A stretch of DNA of 64,000 bases from JAGNLM01 sp964439835 (GTDB taxonomy: Bacteria; Pseudomonadota; Gammaproteobacteria; JAABTG01): positions 1 to 64,000 of the forward strand of contig CAYTPQ010000013.1 in NCBI GenBank assembly GCA_964439835.1, written 5' to 3'. The notes under the pieces were generated by a model. The model had not been told where the DNA came from. It did not search any database and saw nothing but the letters and a program-made list of their open reading frames with translations. The stretch's first letter is position 1. Each line of letters opens with the position of its first letter. Below, one piece after another: positions 1 to 8,308 of this stretch. A program made the translations under genes and the position numbers.

Positions 1-74
1 CCAGGGATGGCGGCAGACGAGCCTACAGGGATGTACTTGCGGCGTGTCCCGCGGGACCGTACCGGGGACCTGCC
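1..74 (+). repeat. Structured palindromic repeat, long form, left end missing
   Basis: Contains the family core CCTACAGGGA at about 22-31, the GTGTCCCGCGGGAC segment and a right arm ending CCTGCC at 74. The matching left arm is absent or lies outside the window. It follows the 3' end of the GGDEF-EAL gene. Intact relatives are at 13398-13506 and, in reverse orientation, 16878-16983. Confidence 0.75.
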
Positions 75-101
75 ACCTGCAGGCCGTAGCTGGGCGATTT
101 C

Positions 102-2219
102 TCAGGTCAACAACGTCGGCCGGGCCTGCAGGAGCCGGGAGACGGCGGTGCGGTCCAGCGGCTTGGAGAACCAGAAGCCCTGGGCCTCCGGGCACTCCAT
201 GGCCTGTAGCCAGCGGTACTGCTCGGGCGTCTCCACGCCCTCGGCGATCACGTTCATGTTGAGCATCTTGCCCAGCGCGACGATCGCCCGCACCAGCTCG
301 GTCCCCTCCTCCTCTTGCCGCATGCCGCTGACGAAGGACCGGTCGATCTTGAGCGAGTCGTAGGAGAAGCGCTGCAGGTAGGTGAGCGAGGAGTAGCCGG
401 TCCCGAAGTCGTCGATGTGCAGCTTGACCCCGGCGGCACGCAGGCGCGTGAGCTCGGCGACCGCGGCGTCCCGGTGGTCCATGATCGCGCTCTCGGTGAT
501 CTCGAGACGCAGGCTCTCGGGCGGGAGGCGCGACTCCTCCAGGATCTCCAGGAGGCGGCCGGACATGTTGGGGGTGAGGAACAGCTTGCCCGAGATGTTC
601 ACGCTGATGGACAGGGGCGGATCGACCGGGAACATCTGCTGCCACTCGCGGGTCTGGCGGCAGGCGGTGCGCAGGACCCACCAGCCGATGGGGACCACGA
701 GACCGGTCTCCTCGGCCGCGGGGATGAACTGATCGGGGAGCACCAGCCCGCGCTCCGGGTGACGCCAGCGCACTAGCGCCTCGAAGCCGAGGATCCGGCC
801 GTCGTCCACCGCCACGATCGGCTGGTAGTGGACCATGAACTCCTCGCGCTCGACCGCCCGCCGCAGGTCGGTCTCGAGCTTGAGCAGCGCCACGGCGCTC
901 TCGTACATGTTGCTGTCGAACACCTCGCAGCAGCCCGCCCCGCCCTGCTTGGCCCGGTACATGGCGAGATCGGCGTCGCGCAGGAGCTCCTCGGGGCGCT
1001 CGTACTTCTCGGACACCATGGCGATGCCGATGCTGGCCGAGGTGTAGACCTCGTGCTCGCCGATGGTGAACACCTGCCCGAGCAGCTCGTGGATGCGCTC
1101 GGCCACGTGGGTCGCGTCGGCCACGCCGTCGATGTCGGTCAGGATCACCGCGAACTCGTCGCCGCCCAGGCGCGCCACGGTGTCGCCCGGACGCAGGAAG
1201 CGCTGCAGGCGCCGCGCGACCTCCACCAGCAAGTGGTCGCCGACGCTGTGCCCGAGGCTGTCGTTGATGGTCTTGAACCGGTCCAGGTCGAAGAACAGCA
1301 CCCCGAAGACCTTCTCTGGGTCACGACGGTACTGGCGCAGGGTGTGCTCGAGGCGATCCAGGCAGAGCGCCCGGTTGGCGAGGCCGGTCAGCGCGTCGTG
1401 GAAGGCGTCGTGCAGCAACTGCTCCTCGGCGAGCTTGCGCGCCGTGATGTCCGTCAGCGATCCCGCGAGTCGCGAGGCGACGCCCGCCGGGTCGCGCACC
1501 GCGAGTCCGCGGGTCAGCACCCAGAGGACCTCGCCCGAGCGGGTCAGCACCCGGTGCTCGCACTCGAAGTGTGGCGTCCGCCCCTCCAGGTGCTCGGAGA
1601 GCGCGCCCCGCAGGCGCTCCAGGTCGTCCGGGTGGACGCGGTCGAGCCACTCGCCCGGCTTCTCGCCGACCTCGCCCTCGCGATAGCCGAGGATGGCCTT
1701 CCAGCGCGGCGAGTAGTACACGGCGTCGCGCCCCAGGTCCCAGTCCCACAGCCCGTCGTTGGCCCCGTTGACGGCCAGTGCGTAGCGCTCCTCGCTCGCC
1801 CGGAGCGCCTCCTCCGCGCGCTGGCGCTCGACCGCGTAGCGAATGGCCCGCGCCAGGGTCCGCTCGTTGACCTCGCGCTTGATCAGGTAGTCCTGGGCCC
1901 CGAGCCGCACCGCGCGGGCAGCAATCGACTCGTTCTGGACGTTGGTGAGAATGATGACCGGCGCCGCCGGCGCGACTCCGTGCAGCTCTTCGAAGCCGGC
2001 GAGACCGACGCTGTCGGGCAGGTTGAGGTCGAGCAGCACGACGTCGACCCCACCGCCACGCAACTGCGGAAGGGCGTGGGCCAGGCGCTGGACGTGGGTG
2101 ACGGCGAACGCCCCCGGGGTCCCGCGTCCGAGCATGTCCCGGACCAGGTCCGCCTCGGCCACGCTGTCCTCGACCAACAGGACGCGGGTGGGGCTCTCTG
2201 CCGGGGCGCGCTCGGTCAT
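102..2219 (-). CDS. Response regulator with PAS, GGDEF and EAL domains (c-di-GMP turnover)
   Basis: 705-residue cytoplasmic signalling protein. The receiver domain (about 12-125) keeps the acidic pair E17/D18, phosphoacceptor D64 and K114. A PAS domain follows (about 145-260). The GGDEF domain has intact GGDEF at 352-356 and a product-inhibition I-site RxxD at 343-346. The EAL domain begins near 455 with EAL at 480-482, then the DDFGTGYSSL and AEGVET segments, so both c-di-GMP synthesis and hydrolysis look possible. The start overlaps the stop of the upstream kinase gene by 4 bp (ATGA), which implies translational coupling and a two-component pair. Which activity dominates cannot be read from sequence. 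Confidence 0.93.
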   Translation of the reverse strand: MTERAPAESPTRVLLVEDSVAEADLVRDMLGRGTPGAFAVTHVQRLAHALPQLRGGGVDVVLLDLNLPDSVGLAGFEELHGVAPAAPVIILTNVQNESIAARAVRLGAQDYLIKREVNERTLARAIRYAVERQRAEEALRASEERYALAVNGANDGLWDWDLGRDAVYYSPRWKAILGYREGEVGEKPGEWLDRVHPDDLERLRGALSEHLEGRTPHFECEHRVLTRSGEVLWVLTRGLAVRDPAGVASRLAGSLTDITARKLAEEQLLHDAFHDALTGLANRALCLDRLEHTLRQYRRDPEKVFGVLFFDLDRFKTINDSLGHSVGDHLLVEVARRLQRFLRPGDTVARLGGDEFAVILTDIDGVADATHVAERIHELLGQVFTIGEHEVYTSASIGIAMVSEKYERPEELLRDADLAMYRAKQGGAGCCEVFDSNMYESAVALLKLETDLRRAVEREEFMVHYQPIVAVDDGRILGFEALVRWRHPERGLVLPDQFIPAAEETGLVVPIGWWVLRTACRQTREWQQMFPVDPPLSISVNISGKLFLTPNMSGRLLEILEESRLPPESLRLEITESAIMDHRDAAVAELTRLRAAGVKLHIDDFGTGYSSLTYLQRFSYDSLKIDRSFVSGMRQEEEGTELVRAIVALGKMLNMNVIAEGVETPEQYRWLQAMECPEAQGFWFSKPLDRTAVSRLLQARPTLLT

Positions 2220-3724
2220 GGCTGGCCCGCGGACTCCGCCTCTGCCCCTGCGGCCTGCTTAGGGATGGTGAAGAAGAAGGTGGCCCCCTCCCCCGGTGCC
2301 GAGTGCACCCACAGCTCGCCCCCGTGGCGCTCGACGATGCGCTTGCAGAGGGCGAGGCCCACGCCCGTGCCCGGGAACTCCTCGGCGGTGTGCAGGCGCT
2401 GGAACATCCCGAAGATCCGCTGGTGAAACCTCGGATCGATGCCGATGCCGTTGTCCTTGACCGCGAACCGCCAGTCCGACTCCCGCTCGCGGGCGCCGAT
2501 CACCACCCGCGGCGGGTCGGCACCCCGGAATTTTAGTGCGTTGCCCACCAGATTCTGAAACAGCTGCACGATCTGGCGGTACTCGGCCGGCAGGACCGGT
2601 AGCGTCGTGTGGCGGATCTCGGCCCCGCTCTCCTCGATCCGGGTGCGCAGGTTCTCCAGCGCCTCCTCCAGCGCCTGGTTGAAGTCCACCGGCGCGAGCG
2701 AGCGGTCCTCGCGGCCGGCGCGGGCGTACTCGAGGATGCCGTCCAGCATCGCCTGCATGCGCTCGGCGCTGCCCACCAGATTGCCGAGGAAGCGCTCGCC
2801 CTCCGCGTCCAGGCGCTTGGCGTAGCGCTCCGACAAGATGTGGGCGTGGCGCGCGAGGACGTGAAGCGGCTCCTGGAGATCGTGGGACACCGCGTAGGCC
2901 AGCTGCTCGAGCTCTGCCCGGGAGGCATCCCGCCCCAGCTCGGCCTCGACCCCCGCCCGCCCCGCCTCGGTGCGCGCCGAGGTGACGTCCTGAACCGCGC
3001 CGTCCAGACGCAGCACCACGCCCTCGGCGTCCCGCACCGTCCAGACGTCCACACCGACCCAGCGGACGTCCCCTCCGCGCGTGACCAGGCGGACCTCCGG
3101 CTCGTGCAGGCCCTTCTGCAGGTCCTCCGACAGGGGACCCGCCAGGTCCGGCAACGCCCGGCTCAGGACCTCGCGGAGCGACTGACCGACCAGCGTGACG
3201 TCCGGCGGCAACCCGAGCACCCGGGCCAGCGCCGGGTTCGCGCGGGTCAGGACCCCCGCCGGGGTCGCCGAGAACAGGCCAATCGGGGCGTCCTCCACCA
3301 GCCGCCGGAAGACCCGGTCGGACTCGTCGCCTCCGCGGCGGGCGTCCGCCCGCTCCCAGGCCTCCCGGAGAGCCGCGGGCAGCTCCAGGAAGCCCGCGCT
3401 GTCCCGGCGCACGTAGCGGTCGACACCGATCTCCGGGAGCCGCGCAGCCTGCTCCTCCGGCGGCGGCGCGTCGAAGGCGACGGTGGCGACGTCAGGGTGC
3501 CGGCGGCGCACGGCCGCCAGCACCTTCGAGCCCTCCGCCCAGCCGAAGCGCAGGGCAGTGACCAGGGCCGCGGGAGTGGGGCCTGCCAGGGCCTCGGCGA
3601 ACGCGATCGGGTCCCCGACCTCCTCCACCCGGTCCTCGGGGAAGGCCTGGCGCAGGACCAGGGCCGCGAGCGAACGGTCGGCAGCCGCGTCAAGCGCGAC
3701 CAGGATGCGCCGAGGATCACCCAT
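2216..3724 (-). CDS. PAS-domain histidine kinase with degenerate N-terminal receiver
   Basis: About 502 residues. The N-terminal 120 residues resemble a receiver (ILVALD..., ...RRHPDV...), but the position of the phosphoacceptor Asp is Ala in LVTALRFGW, so this is probably a pseudo-receiver. A PAS domain follows, then a HisKA helix with the phosphoacceptor motif SHDLQEPL, and a HATPase domain with N box (LVGNALKF), DNGIGID and GTGVGLAL. No membrane segment is seen, so it is likely cytosolic. The start MGDPRRIL at 3724 is preferred because the fold begins there; an ATG at 3793 would add 23 unstructured residues. It is the likely partner of the downstream REC-GGDEF-EAL protein. Confidence 0.88.
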   Translation of the reverse strand: MGDPRRILVALDAAADRSLAALVLRQAFPEDRVEEVGDPIAFAEALAGPTPAALVTALRFGWAEGSKVLAAVRRRHPDVATVAFDAPPPEEQAARLPEIGVDRYVRRDSAGFLELPAALREAWERADARRGGDESDRVFRRLVEDAPIGLFSATPAGVLTRANPALARVLGLPPDVTLVGQSLREVLSRALPDLAGPLSEDLQKGLHEPEVRLVTRGGDVRWVGVDVWTVRDAEGVVLRLDGAVQDVTSARTEAGRAGVEAELGRDASRAELEQLAYAVSHDLQEPLHVLARHAHILSERYAKRLDAEGERFLGNLVGSAERMQAMLDGILEYARAGREDRSLAPVDFNQALEEALENLRTRIEESGAEIRHTTLPVLPAEYRQIVQLFQNLVGNALKFRGADPPRVVIGARERESDWRFAVKDNGIGIDPRFHQRIFGMFQRLHTAEEFPGTGVGLALCKRIVERHGGELWVHSAPGEGATFFFTIPKQAAGAEAESAGQP

Positions 3725-4328
3725 CGGCGTGAGCAACTCGTCCCGAGAGCGAGCGGGCCGCACGCCGGCAAGATGAGGCCGCTCCCCACGCACGGGGCCG
3801 GTAACGGGAACGGGCTGGGCGAGCCGATGCGGTCATGACGGCGTGTGCCGGGGGGTTGTGGGGTTCCGGCGCGCACCTGGGCGCCATTGTAGACTGAATC
3901 CCGCTCGCTCCGGCCCACAGCCCACTGCACGTTCCACACCACGCCAGTGGCGCAGATATAGGGATCAACCGGTTAGGTCGGGTGCGGGCCGCCTGGCACA
4001 GCTCGTGTCAAGCGCGCCGACACCCCCCCTGCGGGGTGTGGTGACGCAGGTCACGCCCGGGTTGCCGAGCCGTAGACGGCAGGTGCAGGATAAGCTTATC
4101 TATCAGAGTATTAAGAAGGTCATTGCGACGTAGGCGCAGTTGTAGCCTGCCTCGACAGCGCCACGGGCACGCCCGTAGCCGCCTGCTGCGCGGGGCATCG
4201 GCAGCCGGCCGGGCCGGTTCCGGTGGTCGGCCCGAAGGCACCGGGCGCAGGCACCGGGCGCGCCGGATTCCCGTTTGCGCGGGCGCCAAGGTAGGGGCTG
4301 GCCCTCCGCTCGCGTAGACTACCCCCGC
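3725..4328. other. Divergent intergenic region without convincing gene
   Basis: Separates the divergent kinase operon and pfkB-type gene and presumably holds both promoters. Visible items are a small hairpin ACACCCC/GGGGTGT (4020-4039), a perfect 12-bp palindrome GATAAGCTTATC (4089-4100) in a short AT-richer patch, and two tandem copies of AGGCACCGGGCGC (4236-4261). Open frames here look compositional and were not accepted. Confidence 0.5.
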
Positions 4329-5228
4329 ATGTCCGCGGACGCGCCGAGACCGCATCCCGTGATCTTGGGGGAGGTCCTGTTCGACCGGTTCCCCGACGGG
4401 CGGAGCGTCCTCGGTGGCGCGCCCCTGAACGTGGCCTGGCACCTGCAGGCCCTCGGCGCGGAACCCCTTCTCATCACCGCCGTCGGCGCGGACCGCGAAG
4501 GCGGGCAGGTGCTGGCGGCGATGGCCGCCTGGGGACTGGACACCCGCGGCGTGCAGGTGGTGACCGGGTGTGCCACGGGCGAGGTCCGCGTCTGGCTCGA
4601 AGGTCGCTCACCGCGCTTCGAGATCCCTTCCGATCAGGCCTGGGATCACCTCCGGGTGGATCAGCTGCCACCCCTCCCCCCCGTGCCGGGCGGCCTCCTC
4701 TATCACGGCACCCTGATGCTGCGAGGCGCCGGCAACCGCTCGCTGGTCGACGGCCTGGCGCGCGAGCGCGGGTTGCCCGTGTTCCTCGACATCAACCTGC
4801 GCCCACCCTGGTGGTCGCCGGACCGAGTCGCCGGAGCCATGCGAAACGCTCGCTGGATCAAGCTGAACGAGGAAGAACTGGACCAGTTGGCGCCGGAGAC
4901 CGCCGGCGGTCGCCCCGAACAGAGGGCCGCCGAGCTACGGGAGCGAACCGGGGCCGAGGCGGTCTTCCTAACCCTGGGGGCCGCGGGTGCGGTGCTCAGC
5001 ACCGGTGACGAAACCCTGGAGGCGCCCGCCCTGGAGGTGGAGGTCGTCGACACGGTGGGGGCCGGCGACGCCTTCAGCGCGGCCGCGATCCTGGGCCTGC
5101 TGCGTGGGTGGGCGGCCGCCCGCACCCTGGAGCGCGCCCTCGGTCTCGCCGCCGCCGTCTGCGGCGTACCCGGCGCCACCCCCACCCGAAGGGACATCTA
5201 CCGCCGGATCACCGCGGACTGGGCCTGA
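4329..5228 (+). CDS. PfkB-family carbohydrate kinase (fructokinase-like)
   Basis: 299-residue ribokinase-fold kinase that would phosphorylate a sugar with ATP. N-terminal features are GEVLFDRFPDG and the substrate loop LGGAPLNVAWHLQALG. The C-terminal signature DTVGAGDAFSAA carries the catalytic base Asp and the anion hole. The close match of LGGAPLNVA to bacterial fructokinases favours fructose, though specificity is not provable from sequence. The start ATG at 4329 is preferred over an upstream frame extension because the preceding 18 residues are arginine- and tryptophan-rich and unlike the family. Its 3' third is overlapped by the opposite-strand gene ending at 4968. Confidence 0.88.
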   Translation: MSADAPRPHPVILGEVLFDRFPDGRSVLGGAPLNVAWHLQALGAEPLLITAVGADREGGQVLAAMAAWGLDTRGVQVVTGCATGEVRVWLEGRSPRFEIPSDQAWDHLRVDQLPPLPPVPGGLLYHGTLMLRGAGNRSLVDGLARERGLPVFLDINLRPPWWSPDRVAGAMRNARWIKLNEEELDQLAPETAGGRPEQRAAELRERTGAEAVFLTLGAAGAVLSTGDETLEAPALEVEVVDTVGAGDAFSAAAILGLLRGWAAARTLERALGLAAAVCGVPGATPTRRDIYRRITADWA

Positions 5229-6146
5229 GACGCCGGGACCGCCGACGAGCGGCACGCCCTCCGGCTCCCGGCTGGCCTGGCAGCGCTCGTGCACGCTGCG
5301 CTCGAACTCCGCGATCACCTGCGCCCCGAAGAGCAAGATGATGGCGGCCACCTCGAAACTCAGCAGCGCCACGACCGAGGTCGCAAGGGAGCCATAGACC
5401 ACGTTCACGAGCGACAGGGTCGAGAAGTACCAGACCAGCACGTGGCGGGTGCCCTCCCAGAGCACCGCGGCGACGGTTCCACCCACCAGGGCGTGCCGGA
5501 AGGCGATGCGGCCCACCGGCATCACGAGGTAGAGCGCAGTCAGCATCAGGATCAGCCCCACCATCCCCAGCAGGTACAGGACCCGCCCGGCCGTGCCCTG
5601 CAGCGACCAGTGGTAGCCGAGGAGGACCAGCTCGCGGCCTTCCAGGGCCTGCAGCGCCCCGGCGATCAAGGAGACCAGCAGCACCCCGATCCCGAGCATC
5701 AGGATGAACAGGTAAGGGATCACCGCGGAGACGAGAAAGTGCCGGCGCCGCACCCCCGCGCGGTGGGCGAAGATCACGCTCATGGCGTTCTCGAGGACCG
5801 TGAAGGCCACCGAGCTGAAGAACAGGAGCACCAGGATGCCGACGGTGCCGACCACGTGCCGGTTGGCGATGAACCCCTGCACCTGGGCCGTCACCGCGTC
5901 CGCGGACCCCGGGGCCAGCAATTCCATGTACCGGCCCATGGTGTCAAGCAGTGCATGCTCGTCCACGAAGTGGGACAGCCCGACCAGCAGCAGGGCGAAC
6001 AGGGGCACGATCGAGAGCAGGGTGTAGTAGGCGACTGCGCCCGACAGCAGCAGCCCCTGGCTGTGCTTGAACCCAACCAGCACCCGCAGCAGAAACGCGC
6101 CCGGCCGGCGCAGGACGAAGCTTGCGCAATCTCGCGGCGTCAGCAT
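4968..6146 (-). CDS. YihY/BrkB-family inner membrane protein with long antisense-overlapping tail
   Basis: 392 residues. The first 290 form the YihY/BrkB (formerly RNase BN-like) membrane fold: LLLSGAVAYYTLLSIVPLFALL and about six hydrophobic segments, with VLWEGTRHVLVWYFSTLSLVNVVYGSLA near the end. The family's function is unsettled. After about residue 300 the protein becomes Gly/Pro-rich, and its last ~87 residues are encoded antisense to the sugar kinase gene (4968-5228). That tail is probably a non-functional read-through to the first stop, or the stop was lost. ATG at 6146 has AGGAGGGG upstream; a TTG at 6155 is the alternative. Confidence 0.85.
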   Translation of the reverse strand: MLTPRDCASFVLRRPGAFLLRVLVGFKHSQGLLLSGAVAYYTLLSIVPLFALLLVGLSHFVDEHALLDTMGRYMELLAPGSADAVTAQVQGFIANRHVVGTVGILVLLFFSSVAFTVLENAMSVIFAHRAGVRRRHFLVSAVIPYLFILMLGIGVLLVSLIAGALQALEGRELVLLGYHWSLQGTAGRVLYLLGMVGLILMLTALYLVMPVGRIAFRHALVGGTVAAVLWEGTRHVLVWYFSTLSLVNVVYGSLATSVVALLSFEVAAIILLFGAQVIAEFERSVHERCQASREPEGVPLVGGPGVSGPVRGDPAVDVPSGGGGAGYAADGGGETEGALQGAGGRPPTQQAQDRGRAEGVAGPHRVDDLHLQGGRLQGFVTGAEHRTRGPQG

Positions 6147-6234
6147 GGAGATCAAAACCCCTCCTGGGTCCGGGGTGATCCTGCGCTAGTGTGCGGAAAG
6201 CGGCCCGCCCGGTCCATGCGCGGGCAGGGCCCGA

Positions 6235-7281
6235 TCAGGAGGTCAAGGAAAACCGTACGGTCTGGCGCGCCCGCCGGTTGACGGCCTGGCCGTCCTCGAC
6301 CCGGGGGGCGAAGCGCCACTGGCGGATGGCCTGCAGCACCGCCCGCTCGAACACACCGGCGGGAGAGGCGTCGACCACGGTCGGATCGGTGACGGAGCCG
6401 TCGGGCAGGATGGTGAACTCGACCAGCACCCTGCCCTCCGTGCGGCTCGTCCGGGCGGCCAGGGGGTAAACCGGGGCGACGCGCACGATCGGCACGGCCT
6501 CGGTGTCGAGGGCGGGCGATGGGACCCCGGCGCCTGCGACCTTGCCCTCGCCCGCCATCGAGGGGGGTGCGAGGCTCGCCCCCGACCTGGCGGCGGCGGT
6601 CCCCGAGGGCTCGGCCGTGGCGAGCTTGTGCGCGGTCCGCCCGGGCGGCGCTGCGGCGTGCGTCCTGGCCGGTTTCGGCCGCTCGGCCCGTGAAGGCGTG
6701 GGACGCGGAGCGGGCGGCACGGAGGACGCCACGGGAACCGGCTCGGGGGGGGCCGGCACGGGCTGCGCCGCCACCACCGTCGCCAGCGTCTCGGGCTCCT
6801 CCGGCGGGACCTCGCCGGGAGCCGGCTCCGGCGCGACATCGAGGGATCGCGTACCGAGTTGAGACGCGACCTCGGACTCCGGCGGCGGCGCCGCATCGGC
6901 CGCCGCCAGCCGCTCGTCGGCGACAGCTTCGTGAACGCTCGCGGCCGTACCCTGCCCCACCGGTGCAGCCGGAGCCGCGAGGAGGACTGAGATGGGCTGG
7001 GGCGGCCCGGGACCCTCCTCCCCCGGACCTCGGGCGGCGGGCAGCAAGAGCACGGATGCGTTCAGCGCGGTGGCCAGAAGCAGCGCCGCGGCCATCCGGC
7101 GGCGATCGCCCGGCAGCCTCCCGACACCCTCCGGCGGCCCGGCCGGACCATATATGGTCAACGCTGGTGGCACGGCCACGACAGCGCCGCGCCGGCCCTC
7201 AAGCGGCGGCGCGACAAGGTCCGGCCAGGCCCGCGGACCCAGCGTGACAGGCGGAGAGAGCGTGTACACCTGCGCGCTCAT
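6235..7281 (-). CDS. TonB-like energy transducer
   Basis: About 348 residues. A hydrophobic anchor (MAAALLLATALNASVLLLP) lies about 65 residues in, preceded by an unusually long N-terminal cytoplasmic segment. A Pro/Ala/Glu-rich periplasmic spacer follows, then a C-terminal TonB domain (YPLAARTSRTEGRVLVEFTI...DGSV...VLQAIRQWRF). It should couple proton motive force to outer-membrane receptors, plausibly the one at 11453-13558 further up the same strand. No ExbB/ExbD genes are in the window. ATG at 7281 is chosen; an in-frame TTG at 7311 is possible. GGTATTACT occurs upstream on the coding strand, also found upstream of the receptor gene. Confidence 0.85.
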   Translation of the reverse strand: MSAQVYTLSPPVTLGPRAWPDLVAPPLEGRRGAVVAVPPALTIYGPAGPPEGVGRLPGDRRRMAAALLLATALNASVLLLPAARGPGEEGPGPPQPISVLLAAPAAPVGQGTAASVHEAVADERLAAADAAPPPESEVASQLGTRSLDVAPEPAPGEVPPEEPETLATVVAAQPVPAPPEPVPVASSVPPAPRPTPSRAERPKPARTHAAAPPGRTAHKLATAEPSGTAAARSGASLAPPSMAGEGKVAGAGVPSPALDTEAVPIVRVAPVYPLAARTSRTEGRVLVEFTILPDGSVTDPTVVDASPAGVFERAVLQAIRQWRFAPRVEDGQAVNRRARQTVRFSLTS

Positions 7282-7463
7282 CACACCCGTAAGGATATGA
7301 CTTCCGGACAACGAGTAATACCGACCCCGGTCAAGGCCGCCGCCCGAGCGTCCGGACGTCCTACCACGCTAGCGCCTGGAGACCAGACCCCTCAGCGTTG
7401 CAGTTCCGCGTGCTTTATCGCATGATTGATCGCACGATTAGCTTGCGGTACGAGGATGCGATC

Positions 7464-7745
7464 ATGCCGACGATCACAGCCAACGACCTGAAGACCAAGG
7501 GAGTGGCCGCTATTGAGGCGGCCCTGGCGGAGCAGCCCGACGCGGTAGTCTCGGTGCGCGGCAAGGACCGCTTCGTGGTGATGGAGCTGTCCCACTACCA
7601 CTACCTGCGTGAATGCGAGCTGGAGGCGGCCCTGGCGGAGACCCGCGGCGAGCTGGCGGCAGGCCGCTACGTCGTCGAGACCGCGGCCGCGCACGCCAAG
7701 CGTCTGGATGCGGAGTTGGGGCCGGCACAAGCGGCAGACGATTAG
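7464..7745 (+). CDS. Type II antitoxin, Phd/YefM family
   Basis: 93 residues, starting MPTITANDLKTKGVAAIEAAL, the DNA-binding N-terminal fold typical of Phd/YefM antitoxins, followed by a toxin-neutralising helix-rich tail. GAGG lies 8 nt before the ATG at 7464, which favours this start over the in-frame codon at 7398. The toxin gene begins 17 bp after its stop. Such antitoxins repress their own promoter, here within about 7312-7463. The pair sits alone between tonB and the metal transporter genes, consistent with a mobile TA module. Confidence 0.87.
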   Translation: MPTITANDLKTKGVAAIEAALAEQPDAVVSVRGKDRFVVMELSHYHYLRECELEAALAETRGELAAGRYVVETAAAHAKRLDAELGPAQAADD

Positions 7746-7762
7746 CGTGATGCGAGCGGCCG

Positions 7763-8038
7763 ATGGCCTTCCAACTCGTCTTCACCCACCGGTACCAGCA
7801 GCTCGAAACCCGGTTCCTGAAGCGACATCCGGAGGTCCGGCGCCAGTACTACAAGACGCTAGCGCTCCTGGAGGCGAACCCTTTCCACCCCTCCCTGCGT
7901 CTGCACCCGCTCGAGGGGCGACTCGCCGCACTGCACTCGGTTTCGATCAACCTTTCCTATCGGATCACCCTCGAGCTCCTGATCGAGGCGGAGCGGATCA
8001 TCCCGGTCAATCTGGGCAGTCACGACGCCGCGGATTGA
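7763..8038 (+). CDS. Type II toxin, RelE/ParE superfamily (YafQ/YoeB-like size)
   Basis: 91 residues: FQLVFTHRYQQLETRFLKRHPEVRRQYYKTLALLEANPFHPSLRLHPLEG...SVSINLSYRITLELL. The pattern of an early helical pair, then HPLEG and a closing SYRI strand, fits the RelE/ParE toxin fold. The likely role is ribosome-dependent mRNA cleavage or gyrase poisoning, and the two cannot be separated here. It is co-transcribed with the antitoxin 17 bp upstream. Downstream to 8308 no gene is seen, only small hairpins (GCTATGG/CCATAGC at 8149-8168). Confidence 0.85.
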   Translation: MAFQLVFTHRYQQLETRFLKRHPEVRRQYYKTLALLEANPFHPSLRLHPLEGRLAALHSVSINLSYRITLELLIEAERIIPVNLGSHDAAD

Positions 8039-8308
8039 CCGCGAAAAGGGCCGGTCGACCATCGGGCCTCGAGCAACCAGACCAGGTCCATCAACGCCCG
8101 GGCTTGATGCCGACGGTCGTCGGAGACATGGTCGCACCCTGCAAGGTTGCTATGGGTGCAGCCATAGCAGGCCTCCGACAGGGCGCCAACCGATTGAGGG
8201 GGTCAGACACCCTCGGTCCCACGGGTCGACTCCCCGTGTCAGTCGCATCAAGCGCCGGACGCCGCGGGCGTCTCCGTCATTAACCCCTGGTCTGAGACCT
8301 GAGGCATT

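Noticed and set aside
828..2426. Long open frame antisense to the GGDEF-EAL gene; similar long antisense frames occur at 2609-3838, 5289-6281, 11246-13357, 15061-16626, 18639-20252, 20041-21336 and 23594-24880
   Set aside because: They mirror well-supported genes, have no domain motifs, and are rich in Arg, Gly, Ala, Val, Gln and Asp as expected from GC-rich complementary strands.
3843..4133. A 96-residue open frame before the sugar kinase gene
   Set aside because: No ribosome binding site, no recognisable fold, and composition like random GC-rich intergenic DNA.
8039..8308. Possible gene or RNA between the toxin and the metal transporter
   Set aside because: Only short hairpins (8149-8168, about 8258-8272) are seen; no coding pattern and no tRNA-like fold.
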